Source: Escarpia spicata (Eukaryota > Annelida > Polychaeta > Sabellida > Siboglinidae). From it: 64,000 nt of DNA. Below, piece after piece: positions 1 to 11,579 of the stretch. The translations under genes and the position numbers were made by a program. The notes under the pieces were generated by a model, which made no database searches, was not told the DNA's origin, and saw only the letters and a list, made by a program, of their open reading frames with translations. The stretch covers positions 42,961,998 through 43,025,997 of the forward strand of contig OZ023214.1 of assembly GCA_963995525.1 (NCBI GenBank), read 5' to 3'. Position 1 is the first letter of the stretch. Each line of letters begins with the position of its first letter.

Positions 1-107
1 TCAGTATTTAGTGAACTACACATCTATGGTCACTAAACAACACGAATCATTGCATGACTATCATAGTCTAAGGAATATTAGAAATAATGTGTTCTCAGAA
101 AACAATA

Positions 108-165
108 TATATATATATATACACCTGTATATATATATATACACCTGTATATATATTATACATAT
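108..165. repeat. TA microsatellite with two CACCTG interruptions
   Basis: Simple (TA)n tract in which an ATACACCTGTATAT block occurs twice. It lies in the left margin outside any coding exon. Confidence 0.8.
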
Positions 166-547
166 ATGCCAAAACCGAGTGTAGTTGAAAAGTGTTGGGA
201 TGTATTAGCATTGTTCACATTGGGAGCAATACAGAAATCCACGGAATGACTTAGAAAACCATTGACATTTGTCTTAAGACCATCAGTGCTGGCCTGTAAA
301 GGTAATACTATTAATAATGAACTTCTGTAACTCAAAAGCCCAACAAAAACAGAACCATTATACATTTGATCATGAAGACGGATACGCAAAAGTCATCATA
401 AGATCGTCAAGGTTTTAGGGTGAAAATGCAATTTTTTATAAATGTCTTCAATTTTAAAATGATAGTGAGTTTGGACCACATTTTTGGCACAACTACAGTA
501 AGACAACAACCTAACGATTGGATTGCGACATGAGAACGCAACAAACC

Positions 548-1349
548 TTGGTAGAACCAAGCAGCAGGTGTCTTCTTCTGGCTCGCAGAATGTCAGCTCA
601 CAAGTGATGTTGTTTGACAAACTGAGGTCTGTCCACATGCCGTCTGTTTGCTGCATCTGCCACTGGTACGGCAGGGTGCAGTGGTGGTTCCGACAGCTTC
701 CTTTGTACTGGCACTGTCCACGCAGGTTGTAGATACAGATCTCATCGCTGTCTTTGTCCTGCGGCATCTCCGCGCCACCGCTGGCTTGTGCAGGGTTTTC
801 TGATATATCAGGTGCTGCACTCCGCAGTTCAGCCAACACAACTTTGGGGCTTCTTGCCACATTTACACCCCATTTTCTAAGTACTTCCTTGGGCTGTGGG
901 TCAAAGATGTTGTGTGACCTCTTGCAGTTCTGACCAAATTTGCACCCGCCAATGATGTAGTGGCTGCAGATGTGCAGTCGGGTGCACTTGCTCCCGTTAC
1001 TGCATCCACTAATCACGTTGTAGAAACTGCACACATCAGGCATTTTCTTTGGACTTTTGCCACTGGACTTGTCCGCGCTGCCACTGCGCAGTTCAGCCAG
1101 AACTTCCTTGGAGCTTCTCTTGACATCAACACAACACATCTCAAGTACAGCCTTTGGTTGTGGATCAAAGATGTTGTGTGACTTGAAACACTGCTCACCA
1201 AACCTGCAGTTGCCATTGATGTAGTGCTGACAGATGTGTAGTTGCATGCATCTGCCTCTCGGCATGTGACATCCACCTTTCTCATTGTAGGAAGTACAGA
1301 TGACAGGCATCATCGGGGGACCAAAAAAATAGCTTCTCACTTGATGTTC
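548..1349 (-). CDS. PARP12/ZAP-like CCCH zinc-finger protein, internal exon with start of WWE domain (partial gene)
   Basis: The minus-strand frame encodes five CCCH-type fingers and then the start of a WWE domain, the order seen in PARP12 and ZC3HAV1. Fingers 1-2 (core CTSYNEKGGC, then CQHYINGNC) and 3-4 (CSFYNVISGC, then CSHYIIGGC) form two copies of one module of about 95 residues. Each copy ends with SHNIFDPQPK and a conserved VLAELRS tail. Finger 5 (ICIYNLRGQC) leads straight into LPYQWQMQQTDGMW, the beginning of a WWE fold. PARP12 relatives bind RNA through the fingers and ADP-ribose through WWE. The C-terminal PARP catalytic domain is not here, because under 550 bases remain to the edge. 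I chose an acceptor at 1350-1351 (TTTTATCAG) and a donor just below 548 (CCAAG then GTTTGT). The frame stays open to 396, but that tail does not look like WWE and is probably intron. Whether the full gene keeps catalytic activity (PARP12) or not (ZAP-like) cannot be seen. Confidence 0.8.
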
Positions 1350-2261
1350 CTGATAAAATATGGAAATGCCGAGTCATTAGTATTCTCTTTTAAACTTGGT
1401 GCATGTCTGTTTTTGTTGATGCCATCACATGAAATGTTGGTAAACAATATTACAGAAATTTTAAATATGCAATAGCAAGATCACTTGTTATTTGGAGGAC
1501 ACAGAAACATTGAATTCTGAAGAGATGGAAGATGTATCAGAGCAGTTCTGAGGAATCTAAGTGAGACCTCATAAAATTTGACCATATTAGCAAGAAAAAG
1601 TTCCTAAATTTTACTGTTACAGTAATAATTTGGACATGTCCCACGGGCCATAATTTGTGAGATGCACGCATTACCAATGTGACCATAAAGCAAAGTTCAA
1701 TCACATCCTATTTTTGAATTATTTATTTAGATTGTTTCATTCTGTATACACTTTAACCTAATATAATACTGGGGTTGAACACAAGCAAAGAGCTGTTAAC
1801 AAAGATAACATAACAAACATTACATGTAAGCAGACATTCAGTGATAGAAAAGAATACACACAACCGTAACTCTTAGCATTCTAATCAAATGTAACCACAT
1901 CTAGTCTTACTCTGGATATGAGTGTAAACAAATTATTATTTTATCATAGTTAGCTGCTGATATTTATTGGTGAAAACCACCATAAAATAAAAAACTATAT
2001 AAGTTCTGTGTTAATACTATTCAAATTTCACATACCATCTGACCATTTCTTGGTAGATTCAGATGTCCCTTGCCAATGGAACTGACGAATGACAGATCTG
2101 ATACAAGAAAAAAGTAGATCTTTTATAATTGTGACAATAATACCATGTCATAAATCACAATAATTAAAATGTTAAATGAGCACATTTTGAAATGGAAAGA
2201 CTAATCTATGTACAGCTGTAACATGGAGATAATGTTTTTTGGAAAAGTCACAATTTGGCAG
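1350..2261. other. Unassigned spacer or intron of the PARP12-like gene
   Basis: AT-rich sequence with no recognisable exon, repeat unit or domain on either strand. It probably belongs to an upstream intron of the minus-strand PARP12-like gene, but no further exon was found. Confidence 0.5.
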
Positions 2262-2887
2262 TGTCAAGTCAATGACGTCCAGGTCAAGTGTCAAGTCAAT
2301 GACATCCAGGTCAAGTCTCAAGTCAATGACATCCAAGTCAAGTCTCAAGTCAACAACGTCAGAGTTAAGTCTCGGGTCAGTGATGTCCAAGTCAAGTCTC
2401 GAGTCAATGACACCCGAGTCCAGTCTCAAGTCAATGATGTCCAAGTCAAGTTTCGAGTCAATTACATCCAAGTCAAGTCTTGAGTCAATGACGTCCAAGT
2501 CAAGTATCGAATCAGTGACATCCAAGTCAAGTATCAAGTCAATGACGTCCAAATCACGTATCAAGTGAATGATGTTCAAGTCAAGTATCAAGTGAATGAT
2601 GTCTTAGTCAAGTCTCAAGTGAATGATGTCCAAGTCAAGTATCAAGTCAATAACGTCCAAGTCAAGTATCATGTGAATGATGTCCAAGTCAAGTCTCAAG
2701 TGAATGATGTCCAGGTCAAGTATCATGTCAATGACATCCAAGTCTAGTCTCAAGTCAATGACGTCCAAGTTAAGTCTCGAGTCAATGATGTCCAAGTCAA
2801 ATATCAAGTCAATGACATCCAAGTCAAGTATCAATTAAGTCAATGACGTCCAAGTCAAGTATCAAGTCAATGATGTCCAAGTCAAGT
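2262..2887. repeat. 27-bp minisatellite, about 23 units
   Basis: Imperfect tandem units of 27 bp built on GTCAATGAC, then GTCCAAGTC, then AAGTCTCAA. Each unit is nine codons without a stop, so long ORFs appear on both strands: a VNDVQVKSQ-type repeat on plus and an LDLDVID-type repeat on minus. No flanking coding context, start signal or splice structure supports translation. The left units are more diverged than the central ones. Confidence 0.9.
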
Positions 2888-3377
2888 AAGCATGCACACA
2901 CGGACACACAATTGCATAAACACATGCATGCACAACTGAGACTGTGAGATATAAGTACACATTTTATACCATGTAAATATCTTCCAGTTTGACAACGAAA
3001 ATATGTGTTAAATACATATCATTTTTAACAAACCTGGACAAAAGAATTCATCAGATGGGCGACTATGAGAATGGGTAGCTGATGCTGATTTCTTCCTCCT
3101 GCCTGCAGAACGCTTTGGTGTTGCCATAACGGATGCAGTGAATAGACAAATGAGCCTGAAAGACAGAAATACTAATAGCTGAAAATGGCTTAAAAGTTTG
3201 TATCGACCTGTTCACGGAGTCTGCTGGTGGAAGAGTGGATGCATTATATCTATCTAACGTTCTAAACATTAAGATTTGTATTTGGTCTGATGTCTCATTC
3301 AGTAATCAAAGACACAGATTTATACATCTACCGGTAGTCTAGTTTGCCGAATGCAGAACACAGTTCTGTGAAAAATT
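2888..3377. other. Unassigned spacer
   Basis: Short CA-rich stretch near 2890-2930, then AT-rich DNA. A small minus-strand ORF (3063-3269) resembles no family I know. Confidence 0.4.
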
Positions 3378-3572
3378 AGAGGCGTTTTCCAGAGCAGCTT
3401 CATTGAGAAACATTTTCCACAGCTGCCCTATTGAGACATTTTTCAGAGCTGTTCCATTAAACATTTTCCAGAGCTGCTCCACAGTGAAACTCCATTGAGA
3501 GACATTTACCAGAGCTTCTCCGCTGATACATAATTTCTAAAGCTGCTCCATTGAGGGACATTTTCTAGAGCT
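3378..3572. repeat. Dispersed 27-bp minisatellite, block 1 (degenerate)
   Basis: About seven diverged copies of a unit with the core GAGACATTTTCCAGAGCTG followed by CTCCATT. The same unit recurs at 5696-5972 and 7111-7518. This block is the most decayed, with many indels. Confidence 0.8.
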
Positions 3573-3619
3573 TGTACCGTCTGAAGAAATGAAGGGCAAC
3601 GACGAGCACCAGTTCTGCC

Positions 3620-4440
3620 ACTGCTGTTCATCGCAGTGGCAGAACTGGTTTATAAGTAGAAATACTGGTATAAGGGATATCCTCTGAAAGCTACTATATT
3701 CAGATGATCTGGCAGTGGTAGCAGATGAGGAAGTGGACCTCCAAGAACAACTGATAGAGTGGAAGAAGATATTCGGCATGCATGGACTGAAAGTAAGTCT
3801 GGAGAATGCAGAGGTGCTGTGGGTTGGGCAGCAGAATAAAGAGTTGGGAATGCACATGGAAGGGAAGAAACAAAAATAAAGAGACCGTTTTATATACTTT
3901 AGTGGAGCAGTTTGCAGGCACAGCAACTGAAAGACTTGATACTCGCAGGAAAATACAAGCAGGGGCAAGTGCATGGAGGAAAGTGGAAGGGCCGGGTGAT
4001 GGGATATAGACATTTATCTTGAACATTCAATGGAAACGTGTTAAGTTCATACGTCACACCACTGTCACTATATGGCTCAGGGATCATGGCAATGATTGAA
4101 AAACAACAAGAGAAAGTACAACTTTTGTAAAAAAAAAACAACTAGGAGAGAAGAATTTGGGGAGTGAAGAGAATAGATGAGCGAATAATGGAGGAGCTGA
4201 GGGAGGAGGCTGGTGTGAAGGAGAAGGTCAAGAAGAAGCTGATGAGAAGCTGACTAAAGTGGGCTGGACACGTGGATTGAATGGGAGAAAAACGGTAAAG
4301 ATAGATGTAGATGTCTACAAAGTGGAAGGAAAAAGGAGTAGGTAGGATTGTATAAAGATAGATTTGGAGGGATTGGAAGAAAACACCAGAATGAGAGTGA
4401 ACTATTCAGGTGAATGAAGACGGATAGTGGAGACAGTGCT
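3620..4440 (+). pseudogene. Non-LTR retrotransposon remnant, RT active-site to C-terminal part
   Basis: Plus-strand translation gives LLYSDDLAVVADEEVDLQEQ, then a WKKIFGMHGLKVSLENAEVLW segment. This is the RT palm motif (A/S)DD and following helix of a common invertebrate endonuclease/reverse-transcriptase LINE class. After several in-frame stops the C-terminal motif KLMRS, stop, LKWAGHVD appears near 4240-4290. A 10-A run near 4130 and several stops show decay. SDD replaces the usual ADD. The related fragments at 36790-37115 and 61170-61520 are on the other strand. Confidence 0.7.
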
Positions 4441-4809
4441 CAATGGCAGCTCAGTGAGAGAAAATAGTAATCAAGGACCAGTATTGCGGCCAGCCTCATC
4501 CTGAACTTCCATGGGAAAGAAAAGAACAATACAGACTGTCCAACCTCTGACCAGGCACAAGACAGAACAAAATGGCTGCCCTCCCTCCGAGTCAATACAC
4601 TCACACAAATCGCTACTGTCCCCCCACCGATCATTGTTTTTTATTGAATTAATACTGATGCTATAGGCCAGTGCAGCCAGCCTGATCAGCAAGACAATAA
4701 CACAGCACGGCGCAAACAGCTAAAGTTATAATTTCATTATATACTAAATTTATGTACAGCAATAAAGTTCAAGAACCACAGCAGGAAATGAAACATTACT
4801 GTGAGTATA

Positions 4810-5640
4810 TTACTTGAGCTATTTATTAAATCTTAGCATTTCAGGAGAGGGCTTAAAAGCGTGGCAGTCATCATCAATATTAATGTTCACTGTGAGAAGA
4901 GGTGCGGCGGTACTATGCTCAAGGTGGCTGCATTCCTCTGAGTCTACGTTGTGCACCTTAGAGAAGCAACGTTCACTGTCAGCATTGCTGCCCAGAAGTG
5001 CAAGAAGGGCACAAATGAGTACCAATGGTGTAGCGTACAGCTGTACATTGGTTGACTTGAGGCCATGCCTTTAATTTCGTGGACGTTGGCACAGAAATAA
5101 TCGATGTCATTGTCTTGTGGGAGGTCAGCCATTTGGAAGTCAACTGCTTCTGTCCTCAGCTGGTCCAACTTGGAGTTGAAGCTAGTTGAAGCTGAGGGAG
5201 CTGCTTTGCCAGCCGAACGACAACATTGGGCAAATCCTGGTTAGACAGCCGCTCCACTGGATTCAGAACCCCACAAATCAGACAGGAGAGTCGATTGGAA
5301 TGAGTATTTCTTGATCAAAGTTTTCACCGGGGTTGACCAACACGAAATGCTAGGTTGTGCTCAGCCTCAAACTACACAAACAGTGCTTCAGTTCGCACAA
5401 CTTGCAGTTTTTGTTCCTCTGTTTTGTCTCGGGCAGCTTTTGCAGTTCTTGTATCGCCAAATCTGAAGTCGCTGAGGTATTTAGCTGATTTCGGCGTGGA
5501 CATAGCCGATATATATTTCGCCGTACCAAAATGCTTGCAAACATCATTTGCTTCTCCATGGCGAACAGAAATCCTTAGCTTACAGAGGGAGCAGAAAGCA
5601 GAAATCGATGTTTTCACTTATTTTCAGTTTTTTTGCACAA
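4810..5640 (-). pseudogene. hAT-family transposase remnant, N-terminal zinc finger joined to C-terminal dimerisation region
   Basis: Minus-strand reading from 5617 gives a BED-like finger (FCSLCKLRISVRHGEANDV, then KHF) and the downstream RTEALFV, stop, FEAEHNL motif typical of hAT transposase N-termini. From about 5290 down, the frame switches to C-terminal hAT motifs: NSKLDQLRTEAVDFQ, then LLALLGSNADSERCFSKVHN, then CHAFKPSPEML. The SNADSERCFS block is the hallmark of the hAT dimerisation domain. The central catalytic RNase H-like domain is missing, so this is an internally deleted, stop-bearing copy. TIRs and an 8-bp target duplication were not identified. Confidence 0.7.
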
Positions 5641-5695
5641 TTCATCGAGTTTCGCCAGTTTTGGCCCCAAAATCGGGAAATTCCATGTCCATTGT

Positions 5696-5972
5696 GAGAC
5701 ATTTCCAAAGCTGCTCCATTGAGCGACATTTCCAGAGCTGCTCAACTGAGCAACATTTCCAGAACTGCTCCACTGAGAGACATTGTTTAGCTAGTTTCTC
5801 TGTTGAGACACATTTTCTAGAGAGCTGTTCCATTGAAAGACATTTTCCAGAGCTACTCCATTGAGAGACATTTCTAGAATTGTTCTGTTGCGAAACATTT
5901 TCCAGAACTGCTCCATTGATAGACATTTCTAGAGTTGCTCTTTTGAAAGACATTTTCTACAACTGCTCTATT
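5696..5972. repeat. Dispersed 27-bp minisatellite, block 2
   Basis: About ten units of the same family as 3378-3572 and 7111-7518, with variable lengths. It touches the hAT remnant on its left and an RT fragment (from about 5985) on its right. Confidence 0.85.
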
Positions 5973-5984
5973 GAGACTTTAAAT

Positions 5985-7110
5985 TTTAGGGCCACTCTTA
6001 TTTATTATACATATATATAAATGACATAGCACATTCTAGTGACCTTTTCAAAATTTATAACATACGTATGCTGACAACAAGTGAAGATATTAACAAAGAA
6101 CTAACAAAGATTAGCAATTGGTTGAAAGCTAATAAACTGTCACTAAATGCCCAAAAGACTAAATTCACGATTTGTTATATGCCTCAAAAGAAAGTAGAAT
6201 ACCCTGTGTTACAAATAGATGGAGCACACATTGAATGTGTAAATGATCAATTTTTTAGGCATCACAATAAATAACCATTTAAATTGGCAGAGTCATACAA
6301 ACAAAATAGCAAATAAAATATATAAAACAATACTAATTATGGCTTACTTTTATGAGGTCATCAGGCACATCGAATTTTCAAATTACAGAAAAAAGCAATA
6401 CGAATAATATCCTTAAGTAAATATAATGCTCACACAAGTCCTATTTTTAAAAGACATCAGTTGCTAAAGTTGGATGACACTTATAAAATCCTACAATTAA
6501 AATTTTACTATAATTAACTGACAATCTTTTTCCCTACTACTTCAATGTGGTTCCAAACACACACATCTATGATATTCATCAGCACTGCACACGTGAAAGA
6601 AATAATCTGTACATGTCCAGATTCAAACATGAATTTGCCAAAAAATGCATTAGAGACAGTTAACAATACACCAAGTATTATCATTAATAAAATTTACAGC
6701 CACAGTCTATATGGTTTTTCAACATACACAAAAACTGTTTTATTTTAAATTACGAATCCAGTTGTTGTATTCATAATTGCTTGATTTGTAATTCGTAATA
6801 CGTATTGAAATGTATACCTAAGTATCCATATGTACGTCAATGTGTACACGAGTACATATAATCAGTCCTTGTTATTGTATTATGTATGTATATTGATACA
6901 TTGAGTAATTATCAACTATAAAAACAAGTCATACACTATTCTGATTTGTGTCATGTAAATTTTGTTGTTGTTTATATTTATAGGGTGGCTCCTGTGCTAG
7001 CGATATTATATATCTTAATGGGAGTCTCCCGACCTTATCTATAACCTACGTTATTCATTGTATAGTTATCGTATTTATAGGTCAAATAAATTGATTCTGA
7101 GTTCTGTGTT
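5985..7110 (+). pseudogene. Non-LTR retrotransposon fragment: RT C-terminal part plus 3' UTR
   Basis: The first readable residues are GPLLFIIHIYINDIAHS, the RT motif just before the catalytic ADD. The expected YADDT has been lost, and the frame resumes with SEDINKELTKISNWLKANKL and LSLNAQKTKFTIC, the RT thumb region. Decayed coding sequence reaches about 6750. A 3' UTR-like tail follows, ending in AATAAATTGATTCTGAGT near 7084-7101. Minisatellite blocks of one family lie directly on both sides. Confidence 0.7.
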
Positions 7111-7518
7111 CTAGAACTAGTCCACCGAGATACATTTTTCTACAGCTGTCCCACTGAGAGACATTTCCAGAGCTGCTCCACTGAGAGACATTTCCAGAGC
7201 TGTCCCACTGAGAGACATTTCCAGAGCTGTCCCACTGAGAGACATTTCCAGAGCTGTCCCACTGAGAGACATTTCCAGAGCTGTCCCACTGAGAGACATT
7301 TCCAGAGCTGCTCCACTGAGAGACATTTCCAGAGCTGTCCCACTGAGAGACATTTCCAGAGCTGTCCCACTGAGAGACTTTTCCAGAGCTGTCCCACTGA
7401 GAGACTTTTCCAGAGCTGTCCCACTGAGAGACATTTCCAGAGCTGCTCCACTGAGAGACATTGGGTAGAGTTGCTCCTTTGAGTTTGAGAGACATTTCCA
7501 TTTAATTATTTTCCAGAG
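7111..7518. repeat. Dispersed 27-bp minisatellite, block 3 (most homogeneous)
   Basis: About fifteen near-identical 27-bp units, core CCACTGAGAGACATTTCC then AGAGCTGTC, alternating with GCTGCTC variants. Because the unit has nine codons and lacks stops, all three minus-strand frames stay open for over 300 bases. The resulting serine-rich or leucine-rich repeats are by-products of the repeat, not evidence of genes. Confidence 0.95.
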
Positions 7519-7549
7519 TTGAAATATTTACTTTAAAATAGTATTTCCA

Positions 7550-10340
7550 AATTACCATGGATATGGTGTGCACAGACGCGACAGACCTACAGACTCTCAT
7601 GGAGGAGTACTTATTGCAGAACAGCAAGAGCTCAACATGGGTGAAATAACTATATCTCAAGACATCGAGCTAATCAGTGGCACAATCAAACTTCCTAAAC
7701 AAAAGAAGATCACAGTTGCTGCATACTACCGGCCTCCCAATAGAACTGATGATCTATATATCAACTCAACCAAAGAAGAATTCACACTTTTAAAGAAGAA
7801 ATCACAACAGAATATTCTGATAATAGGCAGTGACTTTAATACCCCTGACCTTGATTGGCCCACCTTAAGCATCAAGGGAAATAAATATTTGGCTAAGGTA
7901 AAACAACAAGTAGACTTCCCCACCAGGAAAGATAAAACCCTCGACCTAATACTCACCACACATCCAGGCTTCAAAACACGCTGGAAACCTCTGCCTTCAC
8001 TTGGCAGCAGTGACCATGACATCATTCTCTACGACACCTCACTTACCCCCACACAGAGCAAAGCCTCTAGGCAGAAAGATCTACTTGTGGAAGAAAGCTA
8101 ATACAGCAGCCATAAAGTAGGATCTTGAATGGTATGCACATACCTTTGATTCAGATCTCTTCTCATACACAGCCATAGAACAGGTATGCATTGACTTCAA
8201 GCAGAAACTCCAGCAAGTGATTGATACCCATGTCCCATAAAGAACAACAGTACGCAGGCACAGCAACCCTTGGATCAACACTGCAATCCGCAGAGCAATA
8301 CGAAGAAAACAACGAGCACATGCCAAATCAAAACAATCTGGAAAGAAAAAAGACAAGGATCGTTATAGAAGACTCCAAGCTGAAACAAAATATGCCATTA
8401 AGCAAGCCAGTAAACAATAGGAAGACATCATCAGCCAAGGCGTTAAATCCAAATCAAAGAAATTCTGGTCATTCGTCAAAGGCAGACATCAGGAATCAAC
8501 AGGAGTATATCCCTTAAAGAATCAAGATGGATTCATTAAAAGCGACAGCCTCACCAAAGCAGAGATCTTAAACAACCAGTTTAAATCTGTGTTTACAAAA
8601 GAATACATCAACAACCTCCCTGACAAAGGCGACAGTCCCTTTCCTGCCATGGACAACATCACAGTTAGCAAAGCAGGTGTACGCAAACTCCTCCAAAACC
8701 TGCGTACAGATAAAGCCACAGGCCCGGATTCCATTAGAGCCTACATTCTGAAGATAGCAGCGACAGAACTAGCCCCAATGATGACAAAGATATTCCAGCT
8801 TTCTCTAGATCTCGGAGAAGTGCCTTGTGACTGGAAAGATGCCTGGGTGGTGCCAATCTTCAAGAAAGGGAACAAGAACCAACCGGAAAACTACTGCCCA
8901 GTATCCCTTACCTCCATTACATGCAAAGTACTGAAACATAGCATTCACAGCAGTGTAATGAAACATTTGGACCAACATCATGTTTTATCTGAAACACAAC
9001 ATGGATTTCGTGAACAATGGTCTTGTGAAACTCAACTCCTCATCACCACCCACGACATAGCCAAGAACTTAGCCAAGAATCAACAGACCGATGTTATCCT
9101 ACTTGACTTTTCTAAGGCCTTCGACAAAGTGCCACACATATGCCTACTTCACTTCCCTTACCTGGATTGAATCATTCCTCACCAATAGAAGCCAGCAAGT
9201 TGTCTTGGAAGGAACACACTCATCACCTGCTCCTGTACTCTCAGGAGTGCCTCAGGGCACAGTCTTAGGACCACTACTCTTTCTTGCCTACATCAATGAC
9301 CTCCCTACTGCAATACAAAACTCAACACCCCGATTATATGCTGATGACACCCTCCTCTACAGAGAAATTCACAGCATAAAAGACCAACAGTTGCTTCAAC
9401 AAGATCTCAATGCCCTAGAAGAATGGGAAAACACCTGGCAGATGCACTTTAACCCCAGCAAATGTACAGTCATTTGAATCTTACCTAACAAGTCCAAGAA
9501 GGTTATTCTATAACTACTGGTAACTACACTTTGCACAATCAGTATCTTGAGACAACGAGTTCTCACAAATATCTTGGTGTAACCATAGCAGAAAACCTAT
9601 CCTGAACCAACCATATCGAAGCCCCGGCAGCAAAAGGGAACAGAATAATAGGCTTCTTGAGGAGAAATTTTCGACACTGTACGCCTCAGGTAAAGTATGC
9701 AACTTACACCACAATGGTGCGCCCCATTTTAGAATATGCATCATCCATTTGGGACCCACATAAGTAGAAAGATATTCAGACATTAGAAAGCATACAACAT
9801 CAACCAACTAGATATGTTTTTAATAATTACATAGAAAGGACACACGGCAGCATTACATCCATGCTGCTACAACTCAAATGGCCCACACTCCAGCAGCGAA
9901 GATATCACAATAGACAAGGAATGCTCTTTAGAATGGACTAGTAGATATTATTCGCTCAAATTACTACCACCATTCTGACCCAAGAACAAGAGGCACTCAA
10001 CGATTGTATCAGGAACATGTCCACCACCCATTCTTTATCATTCTTTTCTCCCCTGACAGTAGCAGACTAGAACCATCTTCCAGCTTCCACCACATCAGCA
10101 TCCTCACTTAAACACTTCTTTAAAAGACTCGGCTTACACAACCTGCAGCCACCGCCAGCAACACCTTGAGGAACATTACATGCCAAAGTGCATTTTAATC
10201 TACCAAAGTGTTAATATGATTTTAAATATTTGGCGCACAGGCCGCTACACCATAACGCAACTGTACATGCATCTCAGGGCTAATAGCCTAATTAGTAGTT
10301 ACGCTCGCAAGAGCCCAGCCCATTAATTTAAGGAAGTAGA
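7550..10340 (+). pseudogene. Non-LTR retrotransposon (endonuclease + RT), mutated copy
   Basis: An APE-type endonuclease domain starts near 7555 (HGYGVHRRDRP, HGGVLIA, YYRPPN, GSDFNTPDLDW, SSDHDII). A basic linker follows, with stops near 8100, 8240 and 8420. The RT is at 8589-9477: [49 protein letters not shown], then after a frameshift and short loss SGVPQGTVLGPLLF and YADDTLLY. C-terminal sequence with stops continues to about 10170 (KRLGLHNLQPPP). The catalytic YADD is intact, but frameshifts and stops make the copy non-autonomous. The fragment at 59270-60420 is a relative. Confidence 0.85.
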
Positions 10341-11560
10341 AATAATAGTTTTAATGTTTAAATATACAATGATTTATACATGTAAACAACTACATCACTT
10401 ACGCCACAGCCCATGTGCATACCAAAATGCGATGGTATCGTAATACAGTTTCTTTCTTCGTTAATTCTGTATTTTAGAAACTGTTGTTAAAAACGAAAAT
10501 GCTACCAAAAGTAGGGGAATTCCCACTGTATCTCACAGCGCCTTGGTGGTGACGTCACCGGCGATACTCGTTCCAAATCCGACAGGTAGCGGCACTACAC
10601 AGCTTGCTAGTATTAACATCTACACAAAGTTGAATTAAAGTAGATTTTATAAAATTTCCAGTTAATACAAATGGTAGATAATCATTTGTTGCGATAAATT
10701 CCGGTTCTTCCATCGTGTGTTTAAACTATCCGTGGCAGTTCGGTTTTCAGTTTAGTAAATATTTTAAACGTGAAACATAGTTCGTATACTAACCGGTAGA
10801 TGACAGGATTTGATGGCTTCGTTCAGAGTTGACTTCGAACTTATATGAACATTGATTGCACAATCAGCTGTAATATCACAACTTCATAAATGCTTGTCCC
10901 TTATGTTAGACTGTTTTATTGGATTGCTGAGGACATATTGCACGGAAGTCACAGCGGTTGGAGAAGCTCGGGTTATACTGTGTGCGTGTCAACTGCCTAA
11001 TTTAAAGAACCACACTTCCAAACCAAACGACGTGCATCACTGCCATCAGGTTCAGGAATCACGGTGTGCTTGTGCCAGTTGTGGCCTCGCTCAATTTAGG
11101 CTCGAACTTCAACTCGTAGCGCATAGTCATAGAGAGCAACATACGGAACAATAAATTGTTAACTGGTGAGTGATGCTGAAGGGTAAACCGACAACGAAAC
11201 TGATGATTACGTGCTACACAGAAGCCTAGTAGTAGTAGCCATTACTGGCACTCACTAAGACTAATCATAATGCATTAATGGTGATATAAATTGCAGCCAG
11301 GCACAGCAGACACATCATGACATAATAATTAACGTCCACGGAATTTTGAAAACGAAAGATGGCATGCAAAACATGACTATGAATTAGTATAAATATGAAT
11401 ATAGTTTGAATGATTGTCAATGCAAAAGGGCATTCTTTCTGGCGCATCACTGCACACTATATGGATTTAGGTTTCTGTGCACTGGCAGTGTTCCACATAA
11501 ACAAATGCTTTATCTTCCCATATATGCTGTCATTGGTTTCTATTTTGTTAACTGTTGTAG
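10341..11560 (+). promoter_or_regulatory. Presumed DIS3L2 promoter and 5' UTR region
   Basis: The first coding exon of DIS3L2 begins after an acceptor at 11559-11560 (ACTGTTGTAG), so at least one non-coding exon must lie upstream. A candidate donor is TTAACTG then GTGAGTGATG at 11165/11166; another is CCGACAG then GTAGCG near 10585. A palindromic TGACGTCA CRE site (10550-10557) sits in the most CpG-containing part. Placement of the start site is inference, and the small ORFs here resemble nothing known. Confidence 0.35.
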
Positions 11561-11579
11561 ATTTTCCAACATCTGCGAC

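Noticed and set aside
2172..2834. LDLDVID-rich antisense protein
   Set aside because: Low-complexity product of the 27-bp minisatellite; no flanking exons.
7082..7501. Three overlapping repeat-protein ORFs on the minus strand
   Set aside because: All three frames are open because the 27-bp unit lacks stops. There is no splice or start context, and the array is dispersed junk-like DNA.
10852..11154. 100-residue protein upstream of DIS3L2
   Set aside because: Composition looks random and no family resemblance; more likely 5' UTR or promoter DNA.
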